Below, one piece after another: positions 1 to 10,624 of a stretch of DNA of 64,000 nt. The notes beneath the pieces are model-generated. The model ran no database searches. It was not told the DNA's origin and saw only the letters and a list, made by a program, of their open reading frames with translations. This DNA comes from Pisciglobus halotolerans. Its GTDB lineage: Bacteria > Bacillota > Bacilli > Lactobacillales > Carnobacteriaceae. Position 1 is the first letter of the stretch, and each line of letters opens with the position of its first letter. The stretch covers positions 1 to 64,000 of the forward strand of contig NZ_FOQE01000004.1 of assembly GCF_900113675.1 (NCBI RefSeq), in the 5' to 3' direction. The position numbers and the translations under genes are program-made.

Positions 1-107
1 CACGTCAGTGAGTAAGACCCCTGAGAGATGATCAGGTAGATAGGTTGGAAGTGGAAGTGCAGTGATGTACGGAGCGGACCAATACTAATCGGTCGAGGAC
101 TTAACCA
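1..107 (+). rRNA. 23S ribosomal RNA, 3' end (partial)
   Basis: The window opens inside the last part of 23S rRNA. The conserved tail with 'ggaccaatactaatcggtcg' followed by 'aggacttaacc' is the 3' end of low-GC Gram-positive 23S genes. The exact 3' end is set by similarity, to within a few bases. The rest of the operon lies upstream of the window. Confidence 0.93.
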
Positions 108-193
108 AGTTTTAAACGGTGCGATCCGGTAACTGAACGAATGTGAAAAGACAGATCCAGTTTTGAGAGTACAACGTGCTTTCAATCAAATAA

Positions 194-310
194 GTGCGGT
201 GACGATGGCAGGAAGGTCACACCTGTTCCCATGCCGAACACAGCAGTTAAGCTTCTTAGCGCCGAAGGTAGTGAAGGGTTTCCCTTTGTGAGACTAGGAC
301 GTTGCCGTGC
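194..310 (+). rRNA. 5S ribosomal RNA
   Basis: This is a 117-nt 5S rRNA with the invariant 'cccatgccgaacacag' segment and 'gtttccctttgtgag'. The ends were set by helix I: bases 194-203 (gtgcggtgac) pair over ten positions, including GU pairs, with 301-310 (gttgccgtgc). It follows the 23S tail after an 86-base spacer with no tRNA. Confidence 0.95.
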
Positions 311-316
311 AAAATG

Positions 317-364
317 AAAAGTGAGTTCATCAGAGTCGATCTCTGTACGAACTCACTTTTTTTG
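317..364 (+). terminator. rRNA operon terminator
   Basis: A 12-bp stem, aaaagtgagttc (317-328) with gaactcactttt (349-360), is topped by a second stem, cagag/ctctg, and followed by a T run. It is an intrinsic terminator immediately after 5S. Confidence 0.9.
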
Positions 365-408
365 TTTCTCGTTTGTCGTTATAATATGCCTATAGGAAGG
401 TGAGAAGC

Positions 409-921
409 ATGGAAAAACTTTATTATACATTTGTTCACTTTGATGGTAATGATTATCCTATGGTTGCCAGTGATAAAGGATTGGTTTATGTAGGAGGAGA
501 ATTGGACGGTTACCAAGGTATTGTTAACTGGGTGCAAAAGCATCGAAAGGGTGCTGAGTTGGAAGAGAATACAGAAAAGCTGAAGCCATTCCAGCAGCAA
601 TTAGAAGAATACTTTACAGGAAAACGAACCGTTTTTGATTTGCCATTAGATGTATCAGGTACACCATTTCAAATAAGTACTTGGGAAGCACTAAAAGAAA
701 TTCCTTTTGGAGAAACAAAAACGTATGGTGAAATCGCAACGGCAATTGGTAATCCCAAAGCTGTCAGAGCAGTCGGAACGGCGATCGGAAGTAACCCTAT
801 TTCAATTATTGTTCCTTGTCATCGAGTTATTGGCAAAGATGGTCGTTTAACTGGCTACGGCAATGGCTTACCTATGAAGAAACGCTTATTGATGTTAGAA
901 GATGTGTTTATTGAGAAATGA
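409..921 (+). CDS. ogt: Methylated-DNA--protein-cysteine methyltransferase
   Basis: This is a 170-aa suicide alkyltransferase that removes alkyl groups from O6-alkylguanine in DNA onto its own cysteine. The active-site motif PCHRVIG is present, with the acceptor Cys at about residue 137. Before it lies the DNA-binding helix-turn-helix region (GETKTYGEIA.., AVRAVGTAIGSNP). I chose ATG 409 over the in-frame GTG at 400 because AGGAAGG (394-400) is then a well-spaced ribosome binding site. A TATAAT at 380-385 is a likely -10, placing the start of transcription just after the rRNA terminator. The stop overlaps the first possible start of the next gene by 4 bp. Confidence 0.93.
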   Translation: MEKLYYTFVHFDGNDYPMVASDKGLVYVGGELDGYQGIVNWVQKHRKGAELEENTEKLKPFQQQLEEYFTGKRTVFDLPLDVSGTPFQISTWEALKEIPFGETKTYGEIATAIGNPKAVRAVGTAIGSNPISIIVPCHRVIGKDGRLTGYGNGLPMKKRLLMLEDVFIEK

Positions 922-953
922 GCAAGAAATGTAAAGTTGGTGAGATTGAATTG

Positions 954-1718
954 ATGGATTTAAAAAAGTTGACGGTTGGTAAGCATTTGACTGAGCTAGA
1001 AACGAGTATATTAGAATACATCATAGAAAATATTGATACGGTTTTAAAAATGGGAGTAAGGGAAATTGCTAAAAATAATTATACCTCTCCAGCGTCAGTC
1101 ATACGTTTATCCAAAAAGTTAGGTTATACAGGTTTTGTAGATATGTATTACCATTTACTGCCGAAAGTAAAAAAAACTGAGCATCAATCATTGAATGTTG
1201 ATGAAGAAATATTTAAATATAGTTTATCTGATATTTTAAAAAAGAATCAAAAGAAGGACATCGATTTTTTCGTTGAAAAAATACTGCATTTAAAGCAAAA
1301 GTATATTTTTATTTATGCTACTGGATTTTCTGCAATAGCAGCAGAATACTTGTATAAAAAGCTGCTAGTTTTAGGAAAAAAGACAATTATTGCAACAGGA
1401 ACCGATTCTATTGGTATTGTAGAAAGTAATTTAGAAGATATAGGGATTTTTATAGTTATTTCAAAATCAGGGGAAACTCAACAAGTGATGGATAAATTGC
1501 TCTCTGCAAATGAACAGAGCATTTTTACTGTTTCTTTTACAAAAGAGGAACCTAACCGCATAGCAAATGTATCTGACTTAAACTTTAAGTTGGTAGATAA
1601 TAATGAATTAGATGATAGAAATATATTACCTAATACTTTCTTTCCAAATCTATTACTATTATTTGAATACTTGTTTAAAGTATTTTTGGATCAAAAGAAA
1701 TTAAAAATAGAGGAATAA
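954..1718 (+). CDS. MurR/RpiR family transcriptional regulator (GlvR-like)
   Basis: The protein is about 255 aa, with an N-terminal HTH of the RpiR type (VREIAKNNYTSPASVIRLSKKLGY) and a C-terminal SIS sugar-phosphate binding domain (YIFIYATGFSA, ..VISKSGETQQV). RpiR members start with a short lead into 'LT..E..I..YI', which fits ATG 954. An in-frame ATG at 918, overlapping the ogt stop, would add 12 residues. It lies directly upstream of an alpha-glucoside PTS and a GH4 phospho-glucosidase. In Bacillus the glv operon carries an RpiR-family activator (GlvR) with the same two partners, so control of the next two genes by a phospho-sugar is the likely role. A terminator separates it from them. 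Confidence 0.85.
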   Translation: MDLKKLTVGKHLTELETSILEYIIENIDTVLKMGVREIAKNNYTSPASVIRLSKKLGYTGFVDMYYHLLPKVKKTEHQSLNVDEEIFKYSLSDILKKNQKKDIDFFVEKILHLKQKYIFIYATGFSAIAAEYLYKKLLVLGKKTIIATGTDSIGIVESNLEDIGIFIVISKSGETQQVMDKLLSANEQSIFTVSFTKEEPNRIANVSDLNFKLVDNNELDDRNILPNTFFPNLLLLFEYLFKVFLDQKKLKIEE

Positions 1719-1723
1719 AAATG

Positions 1724-1757
1724 AAACGTGTTTCAATACGGAGAAACACGTTTTTTA
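1724..1757 (+). terminator. Terminator after RpiR regulator
   Basis: The stem aaacgtgtttc/gaaacacgttt with an 8-base loop is followed by T residues. It separates regulator transcription from the PTS operon. Confidence 0.85.
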
Positions 1758-1846
1758 TGTTGTTTCAAATCTGTACATTAAAGGGCTTTCAATTTAAACT
1801 AATAGTTGTCAACAAGCAATGATAAAAAAGAGATGAGGAGAATAAG

Positions 1847-3448
1847 ATGAGAGAAAAAATAATGGATGGGTTGCAGCGTTTTTCTAAAGCTATGTTTATT
1901 CCTGTTTTGATTTTGCCTATAGCAGGTATTTTAATTGCTTTTGGAAATTTATTTACAAACCAACGATTAATTGAAACCGTTCCCTTTTTAGATAATCCAG
2001 TTACTACTGGTTTTGGAATGATTCTTTCTGGATCATTAGTAGCAATCTTAAATAACTTAGGTGTCATTTTTTGTGTTGGATTGGCAATAGGCTTAGCAAA
2101 GAAAAAGAAAGCAGAAGCAGGATTTACTTCATTATTAGGATACTTGGTCTTTGTTAACGCCATGAATAAATTCATGGATTTAAGAGGACTTTTGATTTCT
2201 GCTGATTCTTTACAAGGAACAGGGCAAGCAGTCGTTCTAGGCGTTCAAATCTTAGACATGGGTGTTTTTCTTGGGATTATTTTAGGAATCGTTACTGCAA
2301 TCATCCACAACAGATATTGTGAAAAAGAACTGAATAATGCTTTTCAAATTTACGGCGGTTCTCGTTTTGTGTTCATCGTATTGATTCCAGTAGTTGTACT
2401 TTTAGCTGTTCTCTTTACTTATATTTGGCCATTTTTCCAAAGTGGTATTAACAGCTTAGGCACTTTGATCAACCAAAGCGGAAACTTTGGTATTTTCCTC
2501 TACGGCATGTTGGAAAGGTTATTGATTCCAACAGGGTTACACCATTTGGTTTATACGCCATTCCTTTATACATCTCTTGGTGGAGTACAAGAAGTTGGTG
2601 GACAGATCTACGAAGGTGCAAGAAATATTTATTTTGCAGAAATAGCAGATTCAAGTGTTTCTATGCTTTCTAAGAGTGTCATTTGGGATGCACGCGGTAT
2701 TTCTAAAATGTTTGGATTGATTGGAGCTTGTTTAGCGATGTACCAAACAGCTAAACCAGAAAATAAACAAAAAGCAAAAGCCATTTTGATTCCAGCAGCT
2801 GTTACCTCTTTTATTGCTGGTGTTACGGAACCAATTGAGTTTTCGTTTATGTTTATCGCGCCTATTTTGTTTGTTGTGCATTCTATTCTTAGCGGTTTAA
2901 GCATGGTCGTGCTAAACATATTGAATGTTAGAGCAATTGGCCCTAATGGATTTATCGACTTTTTATTATATAATATTCCGCTTGGGCAAGCTAAAACCAA
3001 TTGGATCATGTATATTGTCGTTGGTCTAATGTTCTTTGCCATTTATTACGTGGTATTTCGTTTCTTAATTTCGAAATTGAACTTAAAAACAATTGGACGT
3101 GAAGATGAAGGACAAGAAACAAAACTATATTCTAAAAAAGACTATAAAGATAGTAAGAACGGTCAAACAGCACCACAAACAGAGTCAGCTGGAGAATACT
3201 CATTGGCAGGCATTATTGTAGATGCCTTAGGAGGTTCAAGCAACATCGAATCGGTAACGAATTGTTACACACGTTTGAGATTGACATTGAATCAACCAGA
3301 TAAGGTTAATGAAAATATCTTAAAGAATGAAACAGGAGCAAGTGGCATTATTATTAAAGACCATAATGTTCAAGTTGTATATGGATTACAAGTGAATGGC
3401 ATCCGTAAGTCGGTAGATGAGTATTTAGGAATCAGTGAAGAAGAATAA
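1847..3448 (+). CDS. glvC: PTS EIICB component, alpha-glucoside (maltose) type
   Basis: This 533-aa membrane permease has a fused phosphotransfer domain. Residues 1 to about 410 are the hydrophobic EIIC of the glucose/maltose superfamily, including the conserved segment with 'GVTEPIEFSF' near residue 327. The C-terminal 80 residues are EIIB, with the phosphorylated Cys in 'TNCYTRLRLTL'. There is no EIIA domain, so a EIIA from elsewhere (for example EIIA-Glc) must serve. The size matches Bacillus GlvC, and the next gene is a phospho-alpha-glucosidase, so maltose or a related alpha-glucoside is the inferred substrate. GATGAGGAG before the ATG is the ribosome binding site. Confidence 0.88.
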   Translation: MREKIMDGLQRFSKAMFIPVLILPIAGILIAFGNLFTNQRLIETVPFLDNPVTTGFGMILSGSLVAILNNLGVIFCVGLAIGLAKKKKAEAGFTSLLGYLVFVNAMNKFMDLRGLLISADSLQGTGQAVVLGVQILDMGVFLGIILGIVTAIIHNRYCEKELNNAFQIYGGSRFVFIVLIPVVVLLAVLFTYIWPFFQSGINSLGTLINQSGNFGIFLYGMLERLLIPTGLHHLVYTPFLYTSLGGVQEVGGQIYEGARNIYFAEIADSSVSMLSKSVIWDARGISKMFGLIGACLAMYQTAKPENKQKAKAILIPAAVTSFIAGVTEPIEFSFMFIAPILFVVHSILSGLSMVVLNILNVRAIGPNGFIDFLLYNIPLGQAKTNWIMYIVVGLMFFAIYYVVFRFLISKLNLKTIGREDEGQETKLYSKKDYKDSKNGQTAPQTESAGEYSLAGIIVDALGGSSNIESVTNCYTRLRLTLNQPDKVNENILKNETGASGIIIKDHNVQVVYGLQVNGIRKSVDEYLGISEEE

Positions 3449-4795
<1,347 letters not shown>

Positions 4796-4812
4796 ATACT
4801 ATTAAAAATCAT

Positions 4813-4862
4813 TAAAGGCGAGGGAAGAGAGGAAGTAGCTTCTCTTGCCTTTGTTTTTGAAA
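4813..4862 (+). terminator. Probable terminator after glvA
   Basis: AAAGGC ... GCCTTT encloses a second complementary segment (aagagagg with cttctctt), and the hairpin is followed by gttttt. Confidence 0.7.
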
Positions 4863-4926
4863 AAATCAGGATAAACCAAGGCAATAGAAAGTAGCTTAGT
4901 GAAAAGATAAGGAGATGGTTTTTTCT

Positions 4927-5826
4927 ATGGAAATAGGAATCGTTGGGTTAGGGAAAATGGGGCTTCAATTGGCATTAAATATGATAGAACATGGGCACCG
5001 GATCATAGGTTATGATGCAGTGGAAGAAACACGCGAAATCGCGACTGAAGAAGGGTTAGAGGTAGCAAGGAGTTTGGAGGAGTTGGCAGCAAACTTGTCG
5101 AAGCAAAGAGTGATCTGGATGATGGTGCCAGCAGGAGCTCCTTTGGAAAATGTGTTGGTTACTTTGGCCGGCTTATTGAGTGAAGGAGATATTTTAGTAG
5201 ACGGCGGAAATTCGAATTACAAAGATTCTATGCGACATGCTGAAGAAGCGAAGAAAAAAGGGATCTATTTTATGGATCTTGGTACATCTGGAGGAGTGAG
5301 CGGAGCGCGTAATGGGGCTTGTATGATGGTCGGCGGTGAGGCTGCTGCTTTTTCAGTGATCGAGCCTGTTGTTCAAGATATTTGTGTAAAAAACGGCTAT
5401 TTGTATACTGGGGAATCTGGCAGCGGACATTTTTTAAAAATGATTCATAACGGCATTGAATATGGTATGATGCAAGCAATGGGAGAAGGTTTTGAGCTGG
5501 TTGAGAAGAGTCTCTTTCACTTTGATTCAAAAGCGGTAGCCAAAGTTTGGAATAACGGTTCAGTTATTCGCAGCTGGTTAATGGAACTAGCAGAAGAGGC
5601 GTTTGAGAAGGATCATCATTTAGAAGAGATCAAAGGTGTGATGCAAGCTTCGGGCGAAGGACAATGGACAGTTGAAACAGGCTTAGCGTTGCAAGTTCCG
5701 ACCCCAGTGATTGCAATGTCTTTGATGATGCGGTATCGTTCTTTAGAGGAAGATACGTATGCCGGCAAAGTGGTGTCTGCTTTGCGGAACGAATTTGGCG
5801 GGCATGCAGTGATCAAAGATCGATAA
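4927..5826 (+). CDS. gnd: 6-phosphogluconate dehydrogenase, decarboxylating, short NAD-type
   Basis: This 299-aa protein converts 6-phosphogluconate to ribulose 5-phosphate and CO2. The N-terminal Rossmann motif is GLGKMG. The family signatures DGGNSNYKDS, GTSGGVSGARNG and the catalytic KMIHNGIEYG are all present. The length is that of the short, usually NAD-dependent GntZ/YqeC branch rather than the 470-residue NADP enzyme. ATG 4927 gives the canonical MEIGIVGLGKMG start; the ATG at 4915 abuts the AAGGAG with no spacing and is unlikely. It is paired with gluconokinase 18 bp downstream, giving a two-step gluconate route. Confidence 0.9.
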   Translation: MEIGIVGLGKMGLQLALNMIEHGHRIIGYDAVEETREIATEEGLEVARSLEELAANLSKQRVIWMMVPAGAPLENVLVTLAGLLSEGDILVDGGNSNYKDSMRHAEEAKKKGIYFMDLGTSGGVSGARNGACMMVGGEAAAFSVIEPVVQDICVKNGYLYTGESGSGHFLKMIHNGIEYGMMQAMGEGFELVEKSLFHFDSKAVAKVWNNGSVIRSWLMELAEEAFEKDHHLEEIKGVMQASGEGQWTVETGLALQVPTPVIAMSLMMRYRSLEEDTYAGKVVSALRNEFGGHAVIKDR

Positions 5827-5844
5827 AGGAGAGGACCAAGTGAA

Positions 5845-7368
5845 GTGGAGCAATATGTGATTGGTGTTGATATAGGAACAACGAGTACGAAAGCTGTTTT
5901 GTTTCGGCTAAATGGTGAGGTAGTGGAAACAGCGTATGCATACTATCCTTTGATCAAGGGAAGGCCGGAGTTGGCTGAACAAGATTTGGGAGATATTTAC
6001 CAAGCAGTACGTTCGACGATTCGAGAAGTGGTTGTGCAGGCAAAATCCGAGCCGGAACAAGTTTTATGTGTTAGCTTTTCAAGTGCGATGCATAGTTTGA
6101 TTTTGATGGATAAAGAAAACCAACCGCTGACGCGCAGTATTACTTGGGCGGATAATCGTTCTATTGCTTATGCGGAATGGTTAAAAGCATTTGGCGGCGC
6201 TGAGCTTTATCATCGTACAGGGACACCCCTTCATCCGATGTCTCCTCTATGCAAGATTTTGTGGTTCAAGGAAGAGCAGCCAGAGCTGTTTGCTCAAACG
6301 GATAAGTTTATTGGTGTAAAAGAATATGTTTTTTATCAATTATTTGGTCAATATAAGGTGGATTACTCAGTTGCGTCTAGTACAGGTTTGTTCAATATCC
6401 ACAAATTGGCTTGGGATAAGCTGGCAATGGCAAAAGCAGGTATCACAAGCGAACAGCTTTCAAAAGCAGTGAGCCCTACTGATAAAGTAAGTGGCTTGTC
6501 AGAAGAAATGGCAGCTGAACTTGGCTTACGAACAGATACGCCCTTTGTATTAGGCGGTAATGATGGCTGCTTATCTAACCTCGGCGTAGGTGCTGTTGAT
6601 CCGGGTGCAGCAGCTGTTACGATCGGTACAAGCGGTGCAGTAAGAATGGTCACAGACCAACCGTACATCGACTTAGAAGGACGAACATTTTGCTACGTGT
6701 TAGACGAAAAACACTGGGTGGTCGGTGGCGCTGTGAACAATGGTGGAGTCGTGCTCGATTGGGCACGAAAACGATTTGCTGAAAAAGGCGAAGCAGAAAG
6801 TTATGAAGCTGTTATGAAACGGATTGCGACTGTGCCAGCTGGTTCAAATGGGTTATTGTTTCATCCGTACTTAAATGGCGAGCGAGCACCTTTATGGGAT
6901 GCAGATGCGCGCGGTTCGTTTTTTGGTATTCATATGATGCATGAATCTCAGCATTTTCTGCGCGCGGTTCTAGAAGGGATTTGCTATAATGTGTATGATG
7001 TTTTGACTGAAATCTTATCATTAGCTGGAAAGCCGGAAAAGATCTTGGCGACGGGCGGCTTTTCACAGTCAGCTGTTTGGCGGCAAATGTTGACGGACGT
7101 TTTTCAGCAAGACATTACTTTGCCGGAAAGTTATGAAAGTTCTTGTTTGGGTGCAGCTGTGTTGGGATTGAAGAGTATTGGTTTCATTGAAAGCATTGAT
7201 GCCGTTAAAGAGATGGTTGGCTCAAGACGAACGTATCAGCCGAATGCTCGTGATAGTGAGGTTTATCGACAAACTTTTCCCTTATACCAAAAGTTGAGCC
7301 GGCAATTTGCTGAGTACTACCAAGAATTGGTTGAGCTGCAACAGTCGACTGACCGCCATCTTTTATAA
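5845..7368 (+). CDS. gntK: Gluconokinase (FGGY carbohydrate kinase)
   Basis: This 507-aa FGGY-family kinase phosphorylates gluconate to 6-phosphogluconate, the substrate of the preceding gene. It shows the first nucleotide motif VDIGTTSTKAV, the substrate segment around SITWADNRS, GGAVNNGGVVLDW, and the C-terminal ATP motif ATGGFSQSAVWRQM. It starts at GTG 5845, about 10 bases after AAAGGAGAGG. The neighbouring gnd makes gluconate a better call than other FGGY substrates. No gluconate permease lies next to it. Confidence 0.88.
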   Translation: MEQYVIGVDIGTTSTKAVLFRLNGEVVETAYAYYPLIKGRPELAEQDLGDIYQAVRSTIREVVVQAKSEPEQVLCVSFSSAMHSLILMDKENQPLTRSITWADNRSIAYAEWLKAFGGAELYHRTGTPLHPMSPLCKILWFKEEQPELFAQTDKFIGVKEYVFYQLFGQYKVDYSVASSTGLFNIHKLAWDKLAMAKAGITSEQLSKAVSPTDKVSGLSEEMAAELGLRTDTPFVLGGNDGCLSNLGVGAVDPGAAAVTIGTSGAVRMVTDQPYIDLEGRTFCYVLDEKHWVVGGAVNNGGVVLDWARKRFAEKGEAESYEAVMKRIATVPAGSNGLLFHPYLNGERAPLWDADARGSFFGIHMMHESQHFLRAVLEGICYNVYDVLTEILSLAGKPEKILATGGFSQSAVWRQMLTDVFQQDITLPESYESSCLGAAVLGLKSIGFIESIDAVKEMVGSRRTYQPNARDSEVYRQTFPLYQKLSRQFAEYYQELVELQQSTDRHLL

Positions 7369-7389
7369 AGGAAACAAGCGAATAGCACG

Positions 7390-7421
7390 AAGCACTGAAA
7401 AAGAACCTCAGTGCTTTTTTA
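7390..7421 (+). terminator. Terminator after gntK
   Basis: The 9-bp stem aagcactga/tcagtgctt has an 11-base loop and is followed by TTTTTT. Confidence 0.9.
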
Positions 7422-7509
7422 TTGTGCAAGTTTGTGGTATTGTAGCATCAGTTTCACATCCATTAAAATAAAACAATAAAAGCAGCTAAAAATGAAGGGA
7501 ATGAAAATC

Positions 7510-9537
7510 ATGAGGCAAAATCAAAAAAGAACCTTTCCTACTTGGGGAATCATCGCATTAGTAGTCGTTTTGATTGCTGCAGGGGGACTAGGCTATGTCT
7601 TTTGGTCAAAGCAGCACGATGAAAAGTTAGCCCAAAAAGCGGTTGAAGATTACACTCAGGCACTGGAAAAGCAAGATTATTCTGCTATGAGCAAGATGGT
7701 GACAACCGCTTCTCTAGAAAAAATCGGCTATACGAAAGAACAGATGATAGAGCGCTATGAGAACATTTATGGAGGAATCGGTGCTTCTAACATCAAAGTT
7801 TCGGATATAAAAAAAGAAAAAGGGACAGATGCAGGAAACTATCAAGTATCTTATACAGTCGATATGGTCACGTCTTTAGGTCAGTTGAAAAAGCAAACAT
7901 ATAAAACAACTTTGGAAAAAGGCGAAGACAGCTATCAATTAGATTGGAATACTGCCTTGATTTTCCCTGGAATGGCAGCAGATGACAAAGTTGCCGTCTC
8001 AACAACAAAAGGCAACCGCGGTGAGCTGTTGGCGAAAGATGGAAAACCATTAGCTACGGAAGGGAAAGCTTGGCAAGTAGGCTTGTATCCAGTTGCGTTA
8101 GGCGAAGGTGAAGAGCGAAAGAAAAACTTGTCAGCCGCTGCTGAAGCTTTTGGCGTGACGGCTGAGCAGTTGGAAAAAGTACTTTCTGCCGACTGGGTAA
8201 CGGAAGACAGCTTTGTGCCATTTGCGACGATCAGCGAAAGTGAAGATAGACCAGAACTGAAAGGGATAGTGTATCAAGAAACGACAGCACGGACGTATCC
8301 ATTGAACGAAGCCGCAGCTCATCTCACTGGCTATGTTGGTGAAGTTTCTGCAGAAGATATTGAAAAAGACCCGACACTTTCAACAGGAGATGTGATTGGA
8401 AAAGTGGGCTTGGAAAAAGCTTTTGACAAGCAGCTGCGTGGCAAAAAAGGTGGTAAAATCGCCATTAAAGACAGCGAAGGCAATGAAAAAGAAGTACTGC
8501 AAGAAAATCGCATGGAAGATGGAAAAGATATCACTCTCACGATCGATGCAGACTTGCAACAAGCGGCTTTTGATCAATTGAATGGACAAAAAGGTTCAGT
8601 TGTCTTTACGAATCCTTCCGATGGCGACTTATTAGCGTTGGTCAGCTCACCTTCTTATGACGTCAATCAAATGACAGCAGGCATCAGCTCAGAAGACTAC
8701 CAAGCTTATGCTGATGATTCAGACAGCCCATTCTTAACTCGTTATACCGCTAGATATGCACCAGGTTCAACCTTTAAAACCATTACGGGCGCAATTGGCT
8801 TAGATGCCGGCACAACCAAACCGGAAGATACATCAAAAGTGAATGGGTTGAAATGGCAAAAAGATGCCTCTTGGGGCAATTATTTTGTCACTCGTGTAGC
8901 TGATGTGCCAAGTGTCAACTTAGAACAAGCTTATGTCTATTCCGATAATATTTTCTTTGCAAAAGAAGCCTTGAAGATGGGAGAAAAAACATTCCTTGCT
9001 GGCTTGGACAAGTTTATCTTCGGTGAAGATTTGAAGCTACCAATGGCAATGAAACCGGCACAGATCTCTAATGATGGCAAATTAGCCTCAGAAGCCTTAT
9101 TGGCCGATACAGGTTTTGGTCAAGGACAACTGTTGATCTCACCGATCCAACAAGCTGCGATGTATTCTGTATTTGCGAATGATGGTAAGTTGGTTTATCC
9201 GAAATTGACAGATGACCAAGAAACAGCTGAGCCGAAACAAGCAGTAACAGCGGATGCTGTGGCGACCGTGAAAAAGGATCTGATTCAAGTCGTTGAAAAT
9301 GAGCATGGATCAGCGCATAAACTAGCTGATTTGAACTTACCGATGGCAGCTAAGACAGGGACTGCTGAAACAGTTGAAAAAGAAAACGGCGAAAAAGAAA
9401 CGAACGGCTTTTTACTAACGTTTGATGCTGAAAGCAGCCGCTACATGATGGTAGCCATGATGGAAGATACGTCTAGCGGTAAGGTAGTGGATACAATGAA
9501 GCCTTTGCTAGCTAAAATAGACACATTGATCAAATAA
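7510..9537 (+). CDS. Class B penicillin-binding protein, Pbp5/MecA_N type
   Basis: This 675-aa bitopic transpeptidase cross-links peptidoglycan. An N-terminal TM anchor (about residues 12-32) is followed by an NTF2-like MecA_N domain (QKAVEDYTQALEKQDY...), a PBP dimerisation domain and the transpeptidase domain. The active-site motifs are STFK (Ser about 420), SDN (about 478) and KTG (about 615). Long stretches match my recollection of enterococcal low-affinity Pbp5 (PGSTFK.IT.AIGLD, GLKWQKD.SWG, AAKTGTAE), so low beta-lactam affinity is possible but not shown. ATG 7510 was preferred over 7492 and 7501 because GAAGGGA (7494-7500) then has a 9-base spacing. It is monocistronic. Confidence 0.9.
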   Translation: MRQNQKRTFPTWGIIALVVVLIAAGGLGYVFWSKQHDEKLAQKAVEDYTQALEKQDYSAMSKMVTTASLEKIGYTKEQMIERYENIYGGIGASNIKVSDIKKEKGTDAGNYQVSYTVDMVTSLGQLKKQTYKTTLEKGEDSYQLDWNTALIFPGMAADDKVAVSTTKGNRGELLAKDGKPLATEGKAWQVGLYPVALGEGEERKKNLSAAAEAFGVTAEQLEKVLSADWVTEDSFVPFATISESEDRPELKGIVYQETTARTYPLNEAAAHLTGYVGEVSAEDIEKDPTLSTGDVIGKVGLEKAFDKQLRGKKGGKIAIKDSEGNEKEVLQENRMEDGKDITLTIDADLQQAAFDQLNGQKGSVVFTNPSDGDLLALVSSPSYDVNQMTAGISSEDYQAYADDSDSPFLTRYTARYAPGSTFKTITGAIGLDAGTTKPEDTSKVNGLKWQKDASWGNYFVTRVADVPSVNLEQAYVYSDNIFFAKEALKMGEKTFLAGLDKFIFGEDLKLPMAMKPAQISNDGKLASEALLADTGFGQGQLLISPIQQAAMYSVFANDGKLVYPKLTDDQETAEPKQAVTADAVATVKKDLIQVVENEHGSAHKLADLNLPMAAKTGTAETVEKENGEKETNGFLLTFDAESSRYMMVAMMEDTSSGKVVDTMKPLLAKIDTLIK

Positions 9538-9576
9538 TCATATTTTTGCAAGTATTGTAAACAGGGAATAATTCTC

Positions 9577-9624
9577 AAAAAAGACGAAAAGACGCTTCTC
9601 TAAGAAGAACTTTTCGTCTTTTTA
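9577..9624 (+). terminator. Terminator after the PBP gene
   Basis: The 13-bp stem aaaagacgaaaag/cttttcgtctttt has a 17-base loop and a T run. Confidence 0.92.
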
Positions 9625-9900
9625 ATCGTTTGCTGCTATTTCATGTTTAAAGAATAAGCAACGAGCTGACAAGTTCACTTTTTCTAAAAGAAGTTTATTT
9701 TGGTATACCTATTAGAAATGATAGAGCCGATAAAACGAATGTGTTATAATTTGTTCAGCTTGTCATGGCCTTCATAAGAATGATGTAAACATCAATAGAT
9801 GCATTTTTAACGGATTGATCGTCAGCTGTTTGCTTAAGTGAAAAGTTCAACGAAGTGAAGATAAAAGTGTGTTAACTGTAGGCTGGAAAGGGGAATTGTC
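9625..9900 (+). promoter_or_regulatory. Leader of the YczE-like gene with extended -10 promoter
   Basis: An extended -10, TGTTATAAT, lies at 9742-9750, giving a 5' untranslated region of about 140 bases. I see no convincing -35 and no other feature here. Confidence 0.5.
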
Positions 9901-10530
9901 ATGACAAAAAATAAAGGTAAAAGAGTAGGGCTTATGTTAGTGGGGATCGTTTTGATCGGTTTGGCCGTCTCTTTTATGCGCTTGGCAGATTTAGGCGCGG
10001 ATGCTTTTACAACACTAAACATAGGTTTTAGCGAATATTTTGGAGTTTCTTTTGGCTTGATCCAAGCTATTACAAACATTATCCTGTTATTTTTTATATT
10101 TTTTGCGAACAAGAAATATATTAGTATTGGAACAGTAGTCAATATGTTTGGTGTAGGCTTTATTTCAGACTTTTTTGCTCAATTGATCATCCAATATTTA
10201 GGCGAAGATTTTTCTATGCCACAACGTTTGCTATTAATGGGTGTAGCATTGGTTTTAATCAGTGCAGGAGCAGGAATGTATATGTCCGCAGACTTAGGTA
10301 TAGCGCCTTATGATGCGTTAGCGCCTGTCCTTGTGGAACAAACACACAATAAAATTTCTTTCAGAGTTTTGAGGATAACTACTGATGTTTTATGCGTCGT
10401 CCTTGGTTTCTTATTTGGCAGTACAGTAGGAATAGGAACGATCGTCATGGCTTTTCTTGTCGGACCTTTCATTGGCTTCTTTAAAGATATTATTTCTGTT
10501 AAATTTTTAAAGCAGGACGTGCCTGAATAA
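9901..10530 (+). CDS. YczE/YyaS/YitT-family integral membrane protein
   Basis: This 209-aa protein has about five membrane segments. The N-terminal segment with 'LIGLAVSFMRLADLGADAFTTL' and the later repeat-like 'SAGAGMYMSADLGIAPYDAL' give the pattern of this family (two related halves, each with a glycine-rich loop followed by ADLG). The function of the family is not established. AAAGGGG before the ATG is the ribosome binding site. The gene is alone between a terminator and an unrelated gene. Confidence 0.75.
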   Translation: MTKNKGKRVGLMLVGIVLIGLAVSFMRLADLGADAFTTLNIGFSEYFGVSFGLIQAITNIILLFFIFFANKKYISIGTVVNMFGVGFISDFFAQLIIQYLGEDFSMPQRLLLMGVALVLISAGAGMYMSADLGIAPYDALAPVLVEQTHNKISFRVLRITTDVLCVVLGFLFGSTVGIGTIVMAFLVGPFIGFFKDIISVKFLKQDVPE

Positions 10531-10624
10531 AAAATTTTATTCAGATTGAAGCGTTTAGTCAATGTCAAATGCAAGTATTCCTTCTTTTGAGAGATTAGAG
10601 ACAAAGATGCTTAGGAGTAATCAA

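Noticed and set aside
108-193. tRNA gene between 23S and 5S or after 5S
   Set aside because: No cloverleaf or TpsiC arm could be found; only the spacer and the terminator are present.
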